Shown in pieces: positions 1 to 8,339 of a stretch of 64,000 nt of DNA. Made by a program: the position numbers and the translations under genes. This DNA is from Fastidiosipila sp. (GTDB lineage Bacteria > Bacillota > Clostridia > Saccharofermentanales > DTU023). The notes below the pieces were generated by a model, which was given only the letters and a program-made list of their open reading frames with translations, searched no databases and was not told where the DNA came from. Position 1 is the stretch's first letter, and the number at the start of each line of letters is the position of its first letter. Where the stretch lies: the NCBI GenBank assembly GCA_012511175.1, contig JAAZGO010000021.1, positions 16,203 through 80,202 on the forward strand, given 5' to 3'.

Positions 1-396
1 ATACTATCACTTGAACATTTTCCTCACCCCTGCCAATTGTGTGCATCTAGGAGAATCCCAAAATCGCTGGGCCGGGCTCATGATAATGAAAATTACCCGC
101 CAAATGTTAATTCACATCACTTTCGCGCCAAGCAGAACATGTGATGATGGTCGATGGTATCATTCTCTGCCCTGTAGCGACTGGGCAATTACCCCGTTAT
201 CCGTGGCAAAGGTGCTGGCCGTCCGTTGCCAGAAGTAATACAGAGGGACTTGGTTACAGGCAAAAGAGCACCATATCGAGTAAACGCATCTCCAGAAGCA
301 AGGAATCCCGGGCAAAATTGAAAACCGGTCGGGTCAGCTTACCCATCTCCACAACTCTTTTCAGGGTTTCTTCCACATTTTGCCTTTTTCGCCTGC
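1..396. other. Non-coding left edge, no gene supported
   Basis: No reading frame here has a convincing start, ribosome site or recognisable protein. The stretch lies downstream of the minus-strand peptidase gene that ends at 397. I saw no strong hairpin followed by a T-run that would serve as its terminator, and no tRNA-like or repeat structure. Confidence 0.5.
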
Positions 397-2397
397 CTAC
401 TCCACCAGGCCCACTGTCTCGAGCACCTTCACATAAGCCACAACAAACTCCAGATCCCCCCCACCTGCCTCAATGATGACCTCTTTTGCAATCTCAAAAA
501 GGCTCCTTTTCCCATCCATGTAGTACTGAATCAGAAGCTCTATGGTATAGGCATGCTTCACCCGGTCATGCTGCTCCTTCTTGTAGACTTTACAGGCCTT
601 CAATAGCTCCTGGTCATGGGAGGCAAACTCCTCCAGACGAAGGATGGGAGACCAGAACTTGCGGATTGGAACCACCCGGTACTCTTCGGGAATCTCTTCA
701 GGCTGGTATTTGTAATCCTCCTGGTCTGTCACCTTGAGATAAGACTTGAAAGCCAGCTCCATTTGCTGATCAATCAGTGAGCAGCTGTCCTCGACCATTG
801 CTTCCAGCTCTTTTTGGTACTCATCCTGGTCAAAGAATCGCTTCAGGTCCCGGCAGGTCTCTTTGTGGAATCGTGCGTAATGCTCCAGTTCTTCGAAGGA
901 ATTCCCTGCCTCTCGCTTCTTTTCTGTTGCTTCAGCGCCTATCCTGGCCATATCCCTGCTTGCAAGCTCCAGGGCCTTGCCCAGGATGGATGGAACATCT
1001 TTCGGTTCCAGATTGGCCAGGCTGTATGCAAAAGACGCTGCCAGCGAAGCCGACTTGTGAAGGAGAAAGGGGTCCACCCTTTCCACCGTATCGGCCGATG
1101 TATGGTAATGCCTGTCCGGCCACTGGCCCAACATGGGGGCCGGGATATTGATGGTGGGATCCGACAGGATCTGGTGGTCGGAACCGGCTGAAAAGTCGCT
1201 GACGAAATAATTGAACATGGGCACCTGCCCCGTCATGTAGACGGCGGGGGTGTTCAGGGCAATTTCGTCCAGGCAGAAGGCTGCCAGAGACGTCACCGGG
1301 GACGGCATCGCATGCGGCTGGGCGCAGATGGTAATTGGGCCATAACCTTCAGTCTGCCTGCCTCCCACCATGTCCAGGTTGAGGCCGGCCAGGATCTTTT
1401 TGTTTTGATTCTTCTCATCCGCCAACCAGGCATAGGTGCCGGCAAACTCCGGTACCAGGAGAATCCGGATGGTACGTTTTAATGGATCAAGGATCTTGTT
1501 GTCCAACAGATATTTCAGGCTTCTTGCCACTTCCATGGCCGAAGCGGCACCGCTGGCATTGTCATTGGCCGAGGGGCGGGGATGGCAAAGGTGGGAAACG
1601 ATCAGGATCTCTTCCTCTGATTGGCCTTCCAGGAGAACTTCGACAACTTCGATATTTCCCGGATAAAGCCTGGAATCAATCTTGCATTGGGCTTGGGGAT
1701 ACCTGGGTTTGTTTGTATCTTTTTGGTGTTCCTCCTCCATCTTTTTGCAGAGCTTGGCCAGTTCATCCCCCTGCCTTGGTGTTAAGACAAAACCGAAAAT
1801 GTTAGGCTCCGCCCTGCTGTCACGCCACCAGAAAGAAGAATAGTTCCTGGCATCGTAAAGGTCGGCCCGGACCCGGGATCCCGGAGCCTCCCGCATGTAA
1901 TCCGAAATGAAACCCACAGCCCCTCTTTCTTCAAAAGCCCAGTCCATGTAGGGAGAAAAATCGTCCCGGATGAAAATCAGTTTGCCTTGAAGGTCCAGGT
2001 CCTTGTAATGTTCTTCCTCAGATCCTTTGTCCAGAAGGACGATGTCCAGGGAATCTTTGGAATAATCGCAGGGGAAGCTCTTTTGAATAATGGAAATGTT
2101 GTTGGCTTGAAAATCCGCCAGACGTTTCTTCTCCGGTTCAACCAGATCCAGGAAGGCTCCCTGGCAATCCCACTCGAGGAAGGACTTGATGGCTAGGTAC
2201 CAGCGTTCCTCGTCAAAGGGGTAGGAGAGAAGCCTGCAGTCAAGGCCCTCCTTTTGGAGCTGCTCAGTTACCGCCTGTGCCGCTTCACGGTAGCCTGCAG
2301 AGGCCTGGATGCGGTGAAAGGTGGTAATCTTGCGGACATCGTTCAGGATCCGGTCACCGTCGATCTGGTCACTGATCAGGCGAATTTGCTTTTTCAT
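397..2397 (-). CDS. M28-like zinc aminopeptidase (DUF4910-type) with C-terminal winged-helix-like end
   Basis: 666 residues with no signal peptide, so probably cytoplasmic. The middle holds the M28-type metal centre: SHLCHPRPSANDNASG near residues 268-283, then VPEF, LNLDMVGG and SAGSDH, which supply the expected His, Asp, Glu, Asp and His ligands. A PA-like insert lies around residues 120-215. The last 45 residues (IELLIQYYMDGKRSLFEI and following) resemble the small winged-helix tail seen in DUF4910 proteins. The likely role is hydrolysis of short peptides or related amides; the substrate is unknown. The ATG overlaps the stop of the upstream polymerase gene by 4 bp (ATGA) and is preceded by AGGAG, so the two are probably translationally coupled. 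Confidence 0.75.
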   Translation of the reverse strand: MKKQIRLISDQIDGDRILNDVRKITTFHRIQASAGYREAAQAVTEQLQKEGLDCRLLSYPFDEERWYLAIKSFLEWDCQGAFLDLVEPEKKRLADFQANNISIIQKSFPCDYSKDSLDIVLLDKGSEEEHYKDLDLQGKLIFIRDDFSPYMDWAFEERGAVGFISDYMREAPGSRVRADLYDARNYSSFWWRDSRAEPNIFGFVLTPRQGDELAKLCKKMEEEHQKDTNKPRYPQAQCKIDSRLYPGNIEVVEVLLEGQSEEEILIVSHLCHPRPSANDNASGAASAMEVARSLKYLLDNKILDPLKRTIRILLVPEFAGTYAWLADEKNQNKKILAGLNLDMVGGRQTEGYGPITICAQPHAMPSPVTSLAAFCLDEIALNTPAVYMTGQVPMFNYFVSDFSAGSDHQILSDPTINIPAPMLGQWPDRHYHTSADTVERVDPFLLHKSASLAASFAYSLANLEPKDVPSILGKALELASRDMARIGAEATEKKREAGNSFEELEHYARFHKETCRDLKRFFDQDEYQKELEAMVEDSCSLIDQQMELAFKSYLKVTDQEDYKYQPEEIPEEYRVVPIRKFWSPILRLEEFASHDQELLKACKVYKKEQHDRVKHAYTIELLIQYYMDGKRSLFEIAKEVIIEAGGGDLEFVVAYVKVLETVGLVE

Positions 2398-3587
2398 GGC
2401 TTCTCCTCACTCTTTATGCTGCCGCCCAGGCCAATGGCTCCTTTGCCAAAACGCTGGCGGATCTCATCCACAGTCTTGTCCAGTTTCTCATACTTTTGCC
2501 GGTCCAGCTCATCAAAAAAAGACAGCTGCTCCACCGCATCCTCCTGGGTCACCAGGTTAGAGCCGGTGATGGTCATGCTCCTCACCGGTTTTCGTTCATC
2601 CCAAAAGCTTCGGATCAGTTCCATGGCCGTATCGGCGATCTCCCGGGTCAGATGGGTGGGGGAAGACAGGGTCTTTTGCCTGGAAAAGGTTTTGAATTGT
2701 GGGTCTTTCAGGGTCACGGCGATGACTTGGCACTTAAGGTTGTGTTTGCGCAGTCGGGCGGCCACCTGGTCGCAAAGGGGCAGGAGGCCCGCAAGAATCT
2801 CGGGGTAACCCACCAGGTCATGATCGAAAGTGGTCCCGTTGCCGACGGATTTCAAATCTTCACCGGCATAGGCCGACCGGACCGGACTGTCATCCCTGCC
2901 ATTGGCATAGTCGTGCAGCATGCCGCCCGTCTTGCCCAGAAGGCTGATGAGGCTCTTCCTGTCCATGGCAGCCAGCTGGCCGATGGTGGAGACCCCGATC
3001 CGGGTCAGGGATTTTGCAGTCACCTTGCCCACGAAAAGGAGGCGGGAGACGGGCAGGGGCCAGAGGAGTGTTTTGTAGTTGTCCCTTGTGATCACCGTGG
3101 TGGCGTCCGGTTTTTGATAGTCACTGCCCAGTTTGGCGAAGATCTTGTTGAAGGAAACTCCCACTGAAAGAGTAAGGTCCAGCCGTTCCCTGACCGTTTT
3201 CCTGATCAGGTCCGCAATGGTTTGACCTTGGCCAAACAGGTGGAGGACACCCGTCACGTCCAACCAGCTCTCATCGATGCCGAAGGGTTCCACCAGGTCG
3301 GTGAACTCTTCATAGATGTCGTTGACCAGGCGGGAGTATTTTGCGTATTCATCGTGTCGGGGCGGAACCAAAACCAGGTTGGGGCATTTCCTTTTGGCCT
3401 GCCAGATGGTTTCCGCTGTTTTGACGCCAGTCTGTTTGGCCAGCTCATTTTTGGCCAGGATGATACCGTGCCGATGATCCGGGTTACCTGCCACCGCCAT
3501 GGGAAGGTCCTTCAAATGCGGTTGAAAGACGCATTCCACTGACGCGTAAAAAGCATTCAGGTCACAGTGCAAAATGACAGGGTCCAA
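2394..3587 (-). CDS. Y-family DNA polymerase (DinB/Pol IV-like)
   Basis: 397 residues. The N-terminus (ILHCDLNAFYASVEC) carries the first catalytic Asp, and FGIDESWLDVTG near residue 105 carries the Asp-Glu pair of motif III; here Gly and Trp replace the commoner Ser and Tyr/Phe (SIDEAYLD). A thumb region with helix-hairpin-helix-like sequence (VGKVTAKSLTRIGVSTIGQL) and a C-terminal little-finger domain follow. The family does translesion synthesis. The start is TTG with GGAG about 9 bases upstream; no in-frame ATG fits the family N-terminus. It is the fourth gene of a probable minus-strand run with the Se/S carrier genes upstream, 97 bases away, and overlaps the peptidase gene downstream. 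Confidence 0.88.
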   Translation of the reverse strand: MDPVILHCDLNAFYASVECVFQPHLKDLPMAVAGNPDHRHGIILAKNELAKQTGVKTAETIWQAKRKCPNLVLVPPRHDEYAKYSRLVNDIYEEFTDLVEPFGIDESWLDVTGVLHLFGQGQTIADLIRKTVRERLDLTLSVGVSFNKIFAKLGSDYQKPDATTVITRDNYKTLLWPLPVSRLLFVGKVTAKSLTRIGVSTIGQLAAMDRKSLISLLGKTGGMLHDYANGRDDSPVRSAYAGEDLKSVGNGTTFDHDLVGYPEILAGLLPLCDQVAARLRKHNLKCQVIAVTLKDPQFKTFSRQKTLSSPTHLTREIADTAMELIRSFWDERKPVRSMTITGSNLVTQEDAVEQLSFFDELDRQKYEKLDKTVDEIRQRFGKGAIGLGGSIKSEEKP

Positions 3588-3684
3588 GGGTCCGGCTCCA
3601 AAGGTAAACTGAAAAGTGGTTTCTTTTCCATCTTCTCACAGAAAAGAGGCCGGAGCCATCCGTCATTGTTTTTACCTGATCAGC

Positions 3685-4029
3685 TTAAAGGCAGATCAAG
3701 CGCTTTGCCGAGGCCATGACCTCCGACAGGGTCTGCATGTTGGAAACAGAACCCACCTCCGGTTCTCCCAGCTCAAAGTAGTTGAGACAGGTGCCGCAGG
3801 ACAGAAGCCGTGTTCCCTTGCATTCCAAGGTTCTCAGATCCTCCAGGACCGTGGAGTCTTTGGTCGTCAGCCGGACCCCCGCATTGATAAAGAGCAGGCA
3901 GTCGGGTGTGCGGGGCAGGTCGTCCAGGGTGGCCAGATAGCTTTTGATCAGAATCTGGCCCAGCTCCGGGGATCCCTGTCCCATGGTGTCACTGCTTATC
4001 AAAATGACCAGCTCAGTTTCTTTTTTCAT
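3685..4029 (-). CDS. YedF-like DsrE-fold protein (C-terminal domain only)
   Basis: 114 residues. It begins with the DsrE/F fold (ELVILISSDTMGQGSPELG) and has LLSCGTCLNYF near residue 76, the CGTC motif of the C-terminal half of YedF, a protein tied to selenium metabolism. Typical YedF is about 200 residues with an N-terminal TusA domain; that domain is missing and no stray TusA coding sequence lies upstream. Its ATG overlaps the stop of the DUF3343 gene by 4 bp, so the two are probably translated together. The likely role is carrying or reducing activated sulfur or selenium. Confidence 0.75.
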   Translation of the reverse strand: MKKETELVILISSDTMGQGSPELGQILIKSYLATLDDLPRTPDCLLFINAGVRLTTKDSTVLEDLRTLECKGTRLLSCGTCLNYFELGEPEVGSVSNMQTLSEVMASAKRLICL

Positions 4030-4322
4030 CCTGTCGATTCATCCTCCTGGGTGGTAATGGGGTGTGGCAGATAGATGATCCGTTTGCCCTCCAAAGTCTT
4101 CTGATAGACCTCGATCCCGCCGATCAGACGGCTTTGGAGGATCCGTAGGGCCTCTTCAAGTTCTTCGGCCTCGACCCTCAGACAAATCCCGCAACCCACA
4201 TTGATCTGACCGGGCAGGGGCATGACCCGGATCTTCAGTTTGGCGTCCATGAGCAGGCGTTCGGCCCGGATGGCCTGACTGGTGCTGGTGAAGGCAATGA
4301 GGTACTCCATCTTAACCGGCAA
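4026..4322 (-). CDS. DUF3343 putative Se/S carrier-like protein
   Basis: 98 residues. The small fold begins MEYLIAFTSTSQAIRAERLL and contains GQINVGCGICLRV near residues 38-50; the conserved Cys sits in a CGxC context, compatible with carrying a persulfide or selenide. It matches the DUF3343 family (putative Se/S carrier protein-like). It overlaps the desulfurase gene upstream by 11 bp and the YedF-like gene downstream by 4 bp, so the three form a tight translational unit. Confidence 0.72.
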   Translation of the reverse strand: MPVKMEYLIAFTSTSQAIRAERLLMDAKLKIRVMPLPGQINVGCGICLRVEAEELEEALRILQSRLIGGIEVYQKTLEGKRIIYLPHPITTQEDESTG

Positions 4323-5427
4323 TCCTCCTTAAGGCCTTGATGCCCTGGTCAATCTCCTCTTCCGTATTGAACCGGGAGAAGGAAAAGCGGACCATGCCCT
4401 GTTCTTCAGTCTTAAAATGCTGATGGATCAGGGGGGCGCAGTGGGCACCTGCCCGGGTGGCGATTTGGTCCTCTTCCCACAGCCGGAGGGCCAGATCGGA
4501 TGAATCCATGCCTTCCAGGGTCAGGGATACGACGGCCAGCCGGGCTTTGGAAAAGTCGCCATAGACGGTGATCTTTTCCAGATCCCGGATACCTTCCTGG
4601 AACCTTTCGGTTAACCGGCTTTCTCTTTCCTGGATGCTGGCAAGCCCGGTTCGGTTGATGAACTCCACCCCTTTGAGAAGCCCGAAGAGGCCGTGACTGT
4701 TCTGGGTGCCCGCCTCAAAGACATCCGGCATGCGGGTGGCCTGATGCCGCTCAAAACTGTCGGTACCGGCGCCCCCCGTCTTGACCAGGGGGAAGGGCCG
4801 GTCTTCTGCGGCGATGATGCCGCCTGTCCCCTGGGGGCCAAAAAGGCCTTTGTGTCCGGTAAAACAGAAGATGTCGGCCATGTCGGCGGTCACGGGAATG
4901 GAACCCAATGTCTGGGCAATATCCAGGATCAAGGTGATGCCGTGCGCACGGCACCAGCTGTAGATGGCTCTTGCGTCATTGATATTGCCGGTCACATTGG
5001 AGCCGTGGTTGCAGACCATGAAGCGGGTATTGGGCCGGACCAGGCGGTCCAGGTCGTCCAAGAGCAGATTGCCCTTGTCGTCACAGCCCAGGATCCGGAG
5101 GTCACAGCCGGTAAGGTAAAGCGGCCGGAGGACCGAATTGTGATCCGTAACCGTGCTAATGACTGAATCCTGTGATTTGATCAAACTGCGGATGACCAGG
5201 TTGAGGCCCTCGGTGGCCGAAGAGGTAAAGGCTACCTGAAGGGGATTGTCCAGGCCGATCAGTTGAGCGATGCCTGCCCGGGCATCGAAGACGGCCCGGC
5301 CGGACTCCATGGCGGCGTCGTAAAAGGACCGCCCCGAATTGCCAAAATGATCAATGGCGTACCGGACGGCCTGTCCCACCTCCGGGGGCCGGGTCAGGCT
5401 GGTCGCCGCGTTGTCAAAGTAGATCAT
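4312..5427 (-). CDS. Cysteine desulfurase-family protein (aminotransferase class V, EF2568-type)
   Basis: 371 residues. Class V PLP fold: the N-terminal MIYFDNAATSLTRPP, the nucleophile-region SSATEGLN, the PLP lysine in FTGHKGLFGPQG near residue 191, and the catalytic Cys loop TRAGAHCAPL near residue 327. This subfamily is close to selenium and molybdenum-hydroxylase gene sets rather than to the Fe-S IscS/NifS type. It probably takes sulfur (or selenium) from cysteine (or selenocysteine) and passes it to the small partners encoded downstream. The start ATG follows GGAG in a short leader. First gene of a probable five-gene minus-strand transcript. Confidence 0.82.
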   Translation of the reverse strand: MIYFDNAATSLTRPPEVGQAVRYAIDHFGNSGRSFYDAAMESGRAVFDARAGIAQLIGLDNPLQVAFTSSATEGLNLVIRSLIKSQDSVISTVTDHNSVLRPLYLTGCDLRILGCDDKGNLLLDDLDRLVRPNTRFMVCNHGSNVTGNINDARAIYSWCRAHGITLILDIAQTLGSIPVTADMADIFCFTGHKGLFGPQGTGGIIAAEDRPFPLVKTGGAGTDSFERHQATRMPDVFEAGTQNSHGLFGLLKGVEFINRTGLASIQERESRLTERFQEGIRDLEKITVYGDFSKARLAVVSLTLEGMDSSDLALRLWEEDQIATRAGAHCAPLIHQHFKTEEQGMVRFSFSRFNTEEEIDQGIKALRRIAG

Positions 5428-5443
5428 GGTTCACTCCGGAGTC

Positions 5444-5452
5444 ATTATCGCA
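5444..5452 (-). promoter_or_regulatory. Extended -10 promoter for the desulfurase operon
   Basis: Reading the minus strand gives TGCGATAAT, an extended -10 element about 17 bases before the ATG at 5427. No good -35 hexamer lies 17 bases upstream. The leader would be about 10 nt, with GGAG close to its 5' end, so the assignment is tentative. Confidence 0.4.
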
Positions 5453-5544
5453 CGAAACCAATTCTCAGTCCTGTCCTTGACAGCACGGCATAAGGTCGTG
5501 TCACGACAGACAGAAACGGGATTGCGTGGATCAGCCTTGAGGTT

Positions 5545-6735
5545 TTAAGTCCCGCCGAGCAGATTGGCCCCCGTATCTTTATCGAAAAGATGAATGACCT
5601 CCGTATCAAAGGTAAAAAAGACCGGTGAACCGTATTGAAAACTGGCCCGGTGCGACCAGCCCTGGTCGGGAATGATTGCCACCAGCGATTTTTCTCCCTT
5701 TTTTGCATGAAGGTGAATGGAGCTGCCCATCATTTCGGAGACGTCGACGGTTGCGCTCATGTGCGCCAGGGATTCCTCCGACAAAGCAATGTGTTCGGGG
5801 CGGATGCCGAGAATTACTTCGCCTCCCCGTACCTTGCCTTCTTTAAACGCCGCTTGCATTTCATCGCAAAGCGCGATCTCATTGCCGTCGACCGCAATAA
5901 AGTATCGACCCTCTTTCTCTTTAAGTGTGACCTCAAAGAAATTCATCTGCGGAGAGCCGATAAAGCCCGCCACAAACAGGTTGGCGGGGTGGTCGAAGAC
6001 TTCCTGCGGGGTGCCGGTCTGTTGGATCAGACCGTCTTTCATGATCACAATGCGGTCGCCAAGCGTCATGGCCTCAACTTGGTCATGGGTTACGTAGATA
6101 AAGGTTGTGTCGACTTTCTGGCGCAGTTTGATGATTTCGGCCCTCATCTGATTTCTGAGTTTGGCATCCAGGTTCGACAAGGGTTCATCCATCAAAAAGA
6201 CCTGCGGTCTGCGGACAATCGCCCGGCCGATGGCAACCCGCTGGCGTTGGCCGCCTGAAAGAGCTTTCGGTTTCCGTTTCAGATATTCCGCAATGTCCAA
6301 GATATCCGCCGCTTCCCGAACAGCCCTGTCGATCTCGTCTTTTGGCAGCCTGCGCAATTTCAGCGCAAAGGCCATGTTGTCATAGACGGTCATGTGGGGA
6401 TAGAGCGCATAACTCTGGAACACCATGGCGATGTCCCGGTCTTTGGCCGCCACCTCATTGACCAGCCTGTCTCCAATGTACAATTCTCCCGCGGTGATTT
6501 CCTCCAGGCCGGCGATCATCCGCAGGGTCGTCGACTTGCCACAACCTGAGGGGCCGACCAGGACAATGAACTCACGGTCTTCGATATCAAGGTTAAAATC
6601 CTGGACTGCAATGAAGCCCTTTTCTGTGTATTGAGAATTTTTTTCTCTCCCCTCCGCTGGATCGGCCTTTCGTGCCTTGCGGCCCTCGTCCAGGGGATAA
6701 ATTTTTTGCACTCCCTTCAAGGTCACTTGCGCCAT
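5545..6735 (-). CDS. Sugar ABC transporter ATPase, MsmK/UgpC type
   Basis: 396 residues. Walker A GPSGCGKST, signature LSGGQRQRVAIGRA, Walker B VFLMDEPLSNLD, H-loop YVTHDQ, then a C-terminal OB-type regulatory domain (ILGIRPEHI). This is the shared ATPase that powers CUT1 sugar importers. The binding protein and two permeases encoded at 10.8-13.9 kb have no ATPase of their own, so this one probably serves them. Oddity: between the first strand and FIAVQDFNLDI there is a charged insert of roughly 25 residues (KARKADPAEGREKNSQ) not usual in MsmK. Separate promoter with a 12-bp palindrome upstream (6789-6817). Confidence 0.92.
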   Translation of the reverse strand: MAQVTLKGVQKIYPLDEGRKARKADPAEGREKNSQYTEKGFIAVQDFNLDIEDREFIVLVGPSGCGKSTTLRMIAGLEEITAGELYIGDRLVNEVAAKDRDIAMVFQSYALYPHMTVYDNMAFALKLRRLPKDEIDRAVREAADILDIAEYLKRKPKALSGGQRQRVAIGRAIVRRPQVFLMDEPLSNLDAKLRNQMRAEIIKLRQKVDTTFIYVTHDQVEAMTLGDRIVIMKDGLIQQTGTPQEVFDHPANLFVAGFIGSPQMNFFEVTLKEKEGRYFIAVDGNEIALCDEMQAAFKEGKVRGGEVILGIRPEHIALSEESLAHMSATVDVSEMMGSSIHLHAKKGEKSLVAIIPDQGWSHRASFQYGSPVFFTFDTEVIHLFDKDTGANLLGGT

Positions 6736-6788
6736 CTCAACACCCCCTGCCTTTGTCAGTTATTTGATGAAAATCTCTTCTTTTTTTT

Positions 6789-6817
6789 ATTATACGCAAT
6801 ACGGATCCGTAAAGCCG
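6789..6817 (-). promoter_or_regulatory. Promoter of the MsmK-type gene with palindrome in the spacer
   Basis: On the minus strand TATAAT occupies 6794-6789. The 17 bases behind it contain the perfect 12-bp palindrome TACGGATCCGTA (6800-6811). The matching -35 (CGGCTT) is poor. A repressor bound to the palindrome would sit between -35 and -10. Inference from position only. Confidence 0.45.
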
Positions 6818-6845
6818 TGATCCAACAGTTTCGTAAGCACAGTCC

Positions 6846-8327
6846 TTAAAACAGGTGCCGGTTAGCCTGATAAATCTTCTTGAAGGTGACATGATTTTCT
6901 TTGTATATTTCCACATTTTCCCAAACAGGGATCACCGGGTCGCCGCTTATCCCGACGATCTCTCCGCAAGCAGTTGCCAGATCGGTGTAGTCGCCATTGG
7001 CAATCATGGCGCAAATAGCTGCTCCCAGGCAGGCGGCTTCTGTACTATCTGTCGTGAACACGGGGACATCCAACATATCAGCCAGTATCTGCTTCCACAG
7101 ACTGCTCTTGGCGCCGCCTCCGCTGACAATCAGGGAATGAGGTTTTCCGCTGACAAAAGGCAGGCACTCGTACGCATCCCAAAGCGAATAGGAAATCCCC
7201 TCCAAGACGGCCCGGATCAGATCCTCCCGTGTATGGCCAAGACCCATGCCCCAGAAGATGCCTCTGGCGTCAGGGTTCATGTAAGGGGTCCGCTCACCGC
7301 TGATATAGGGCAGAAAAAATAAACCTCTGCTGCCAGCAGGTGACTTGCCGGCCAGTTCATCCGCCTCCTGGAAAACAGTGAGATCGAAACAGTTCCTGAG
7401 AGCCCAGTTGAGGGCGAGGCCGGCGTTGAGAACAGCACCCAGATAATACCAACTGCCCGCCTGGGCGTGACAGAAAGTATGGAAGCGGAGTTCCGGATCC
7501 GGAGTGGGTGTGGAGGTCGGCACCAGGACTTGTCCTCCTGTTCCCAGAGTCAGAAGGGGCTGATCGTCTTTCAGGACGCCGTTTCCTACAGCCTGCATTG
7601 GCTGGTCGCCTCCTCCAAAAACAACAAACGTTTGTTTTTTAAGGCCCAGCTCCCCGGCAGCCGCCGCCGTCAACGTGCCTGCGATGTCACAGGGCCGGTG
7701 GCCGGGATCAGGGAGCAATCTGCGGTCAATATCGAATTGCCGGAGCATTTCCTGGCTCCATTCCTCCCTGATCACGTCGTAAAGCAATGTACCGCAGGCA
7801 TCTGTAGGCTCTGTTCCAATAGCTCCTGTCAGGCGGAAACGCAAATAGTCTTTGGGCAGCAGGACCTGGCGGATCCGCCGGTAGGCTGCCGGATCATTGG
7901 CCTGCAGCCAAAGCAGGGAACTCAATTGAAACCCTGCGGCAACCGGGTTTTGCACCAGGTCAGCCAGTTCCAGGGGAGAAAACTGACGGTATACCTGTGC
8001 CACCTCCGCTTTGGATCGCTGATCGCACCATATGATTGCCGGACCCAGGAGCCTTAACTTGTCATCCAGAAGCACTGTTCCATGCATCTGGCCCGATAAG
8101 CCGATGCCGGCAATGTCATGGCCATCGATACCCGCACCTTTCAGCGCCAGCCTGACGGTCTGGATTAAGGCCCGGTACCAGTCCTCCGGATCCTGTTCAG
8201 CGTGCGACGGCAGAGGAGTGTAGATGGGATAGCCTTGGTAGGCACTCTCCCAAATCGCACCCTGCCCGTCTGTCACAATGGTCTTGAGACCCGTTGTGCC
8301 CAAGTCGATGCCCAGATAAAAAGGCAT
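6846..8327 (-). CDS. xylB: Xylulokinase (FGGY family)
   Basis: 493 residues. The N-terminal phosphate-binding MPFYLGIDLGTTGLKTIV, the xylulokinase signatures GLSGQMHGTVLLD (near 78-90) and IIWCDQRS, and the C-terminal FGGY-type adenosine loop LIVSGGGAKSSLWKQI. Expected reaction: ATP-dependent phosphorylation of D-xylulose to xylulose 5-phosphate, although FGGY specificity can shift. It follows the ROK regulator gene by 12 bases, so it is in the same transcript, and stands opposite the sugar importer genes. I infer that the locus takes up and phosphorylates a pentose or a pentose-containing sugar. Confidence 0.85.
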   Translation of the reverse strand: MPFYLGIDLGTTGLKTIVTDGQGAIWESAYQGYPIYTPLPSHAEQDPEDWYRALIQTVRLALKGAGIDGHDIAGIGLSGQMHGTVLLDDKLRLLGPAIIWCDQRSKAEVAQVYRQFSPLELADLVQNPVAAGFQLSSLLWLQANDPAAYRRIRQVLLPKDYLRFRLTGAIGTEPTDACGTLLYDVIREEWSQEMLRQFDIDRRLLPDPGHRPCDIAGTLTAAAAGELGLKKQTFVVFGGGDQPMQAVGNGVLKDDQPLLTLGTGGQVLVPTSTPTPDPELRFHTFCHAQAGSWYYLGAVLNAGLALNWALRNCFDLTVFQEADELAGKSPAGSRGLFFLPYISGERTPYMNPDARGIFWGMGLGHTREDLIRAVLEGISYSLWDAYECLPFVSGKPHSLIVSGGGAKSSLWKQILADMLDVPVFTTDSTEAACLGAAICAMIANGDYTDLATACGEIVGISGDPVIPVWENVEIYKENHVTFKKIYQANRHLF

Positions 8328-8339
8328 GACACCCCTTTC

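Noticed and set aside
1..476. Small plus-strand frames at the left edge
   Set aside because: No ribosome sites, low-complexity translation and overlap with the peptidase gene on the other strand.
5471..5507. Small inverted repeats CTGTC-CTT-GACAG and GTCGTG-T-CACGAC as a terminator after the MsmK-type gene
   Set aside because: Stems of five or six pairs without a T-run in the right direction; could be chance.
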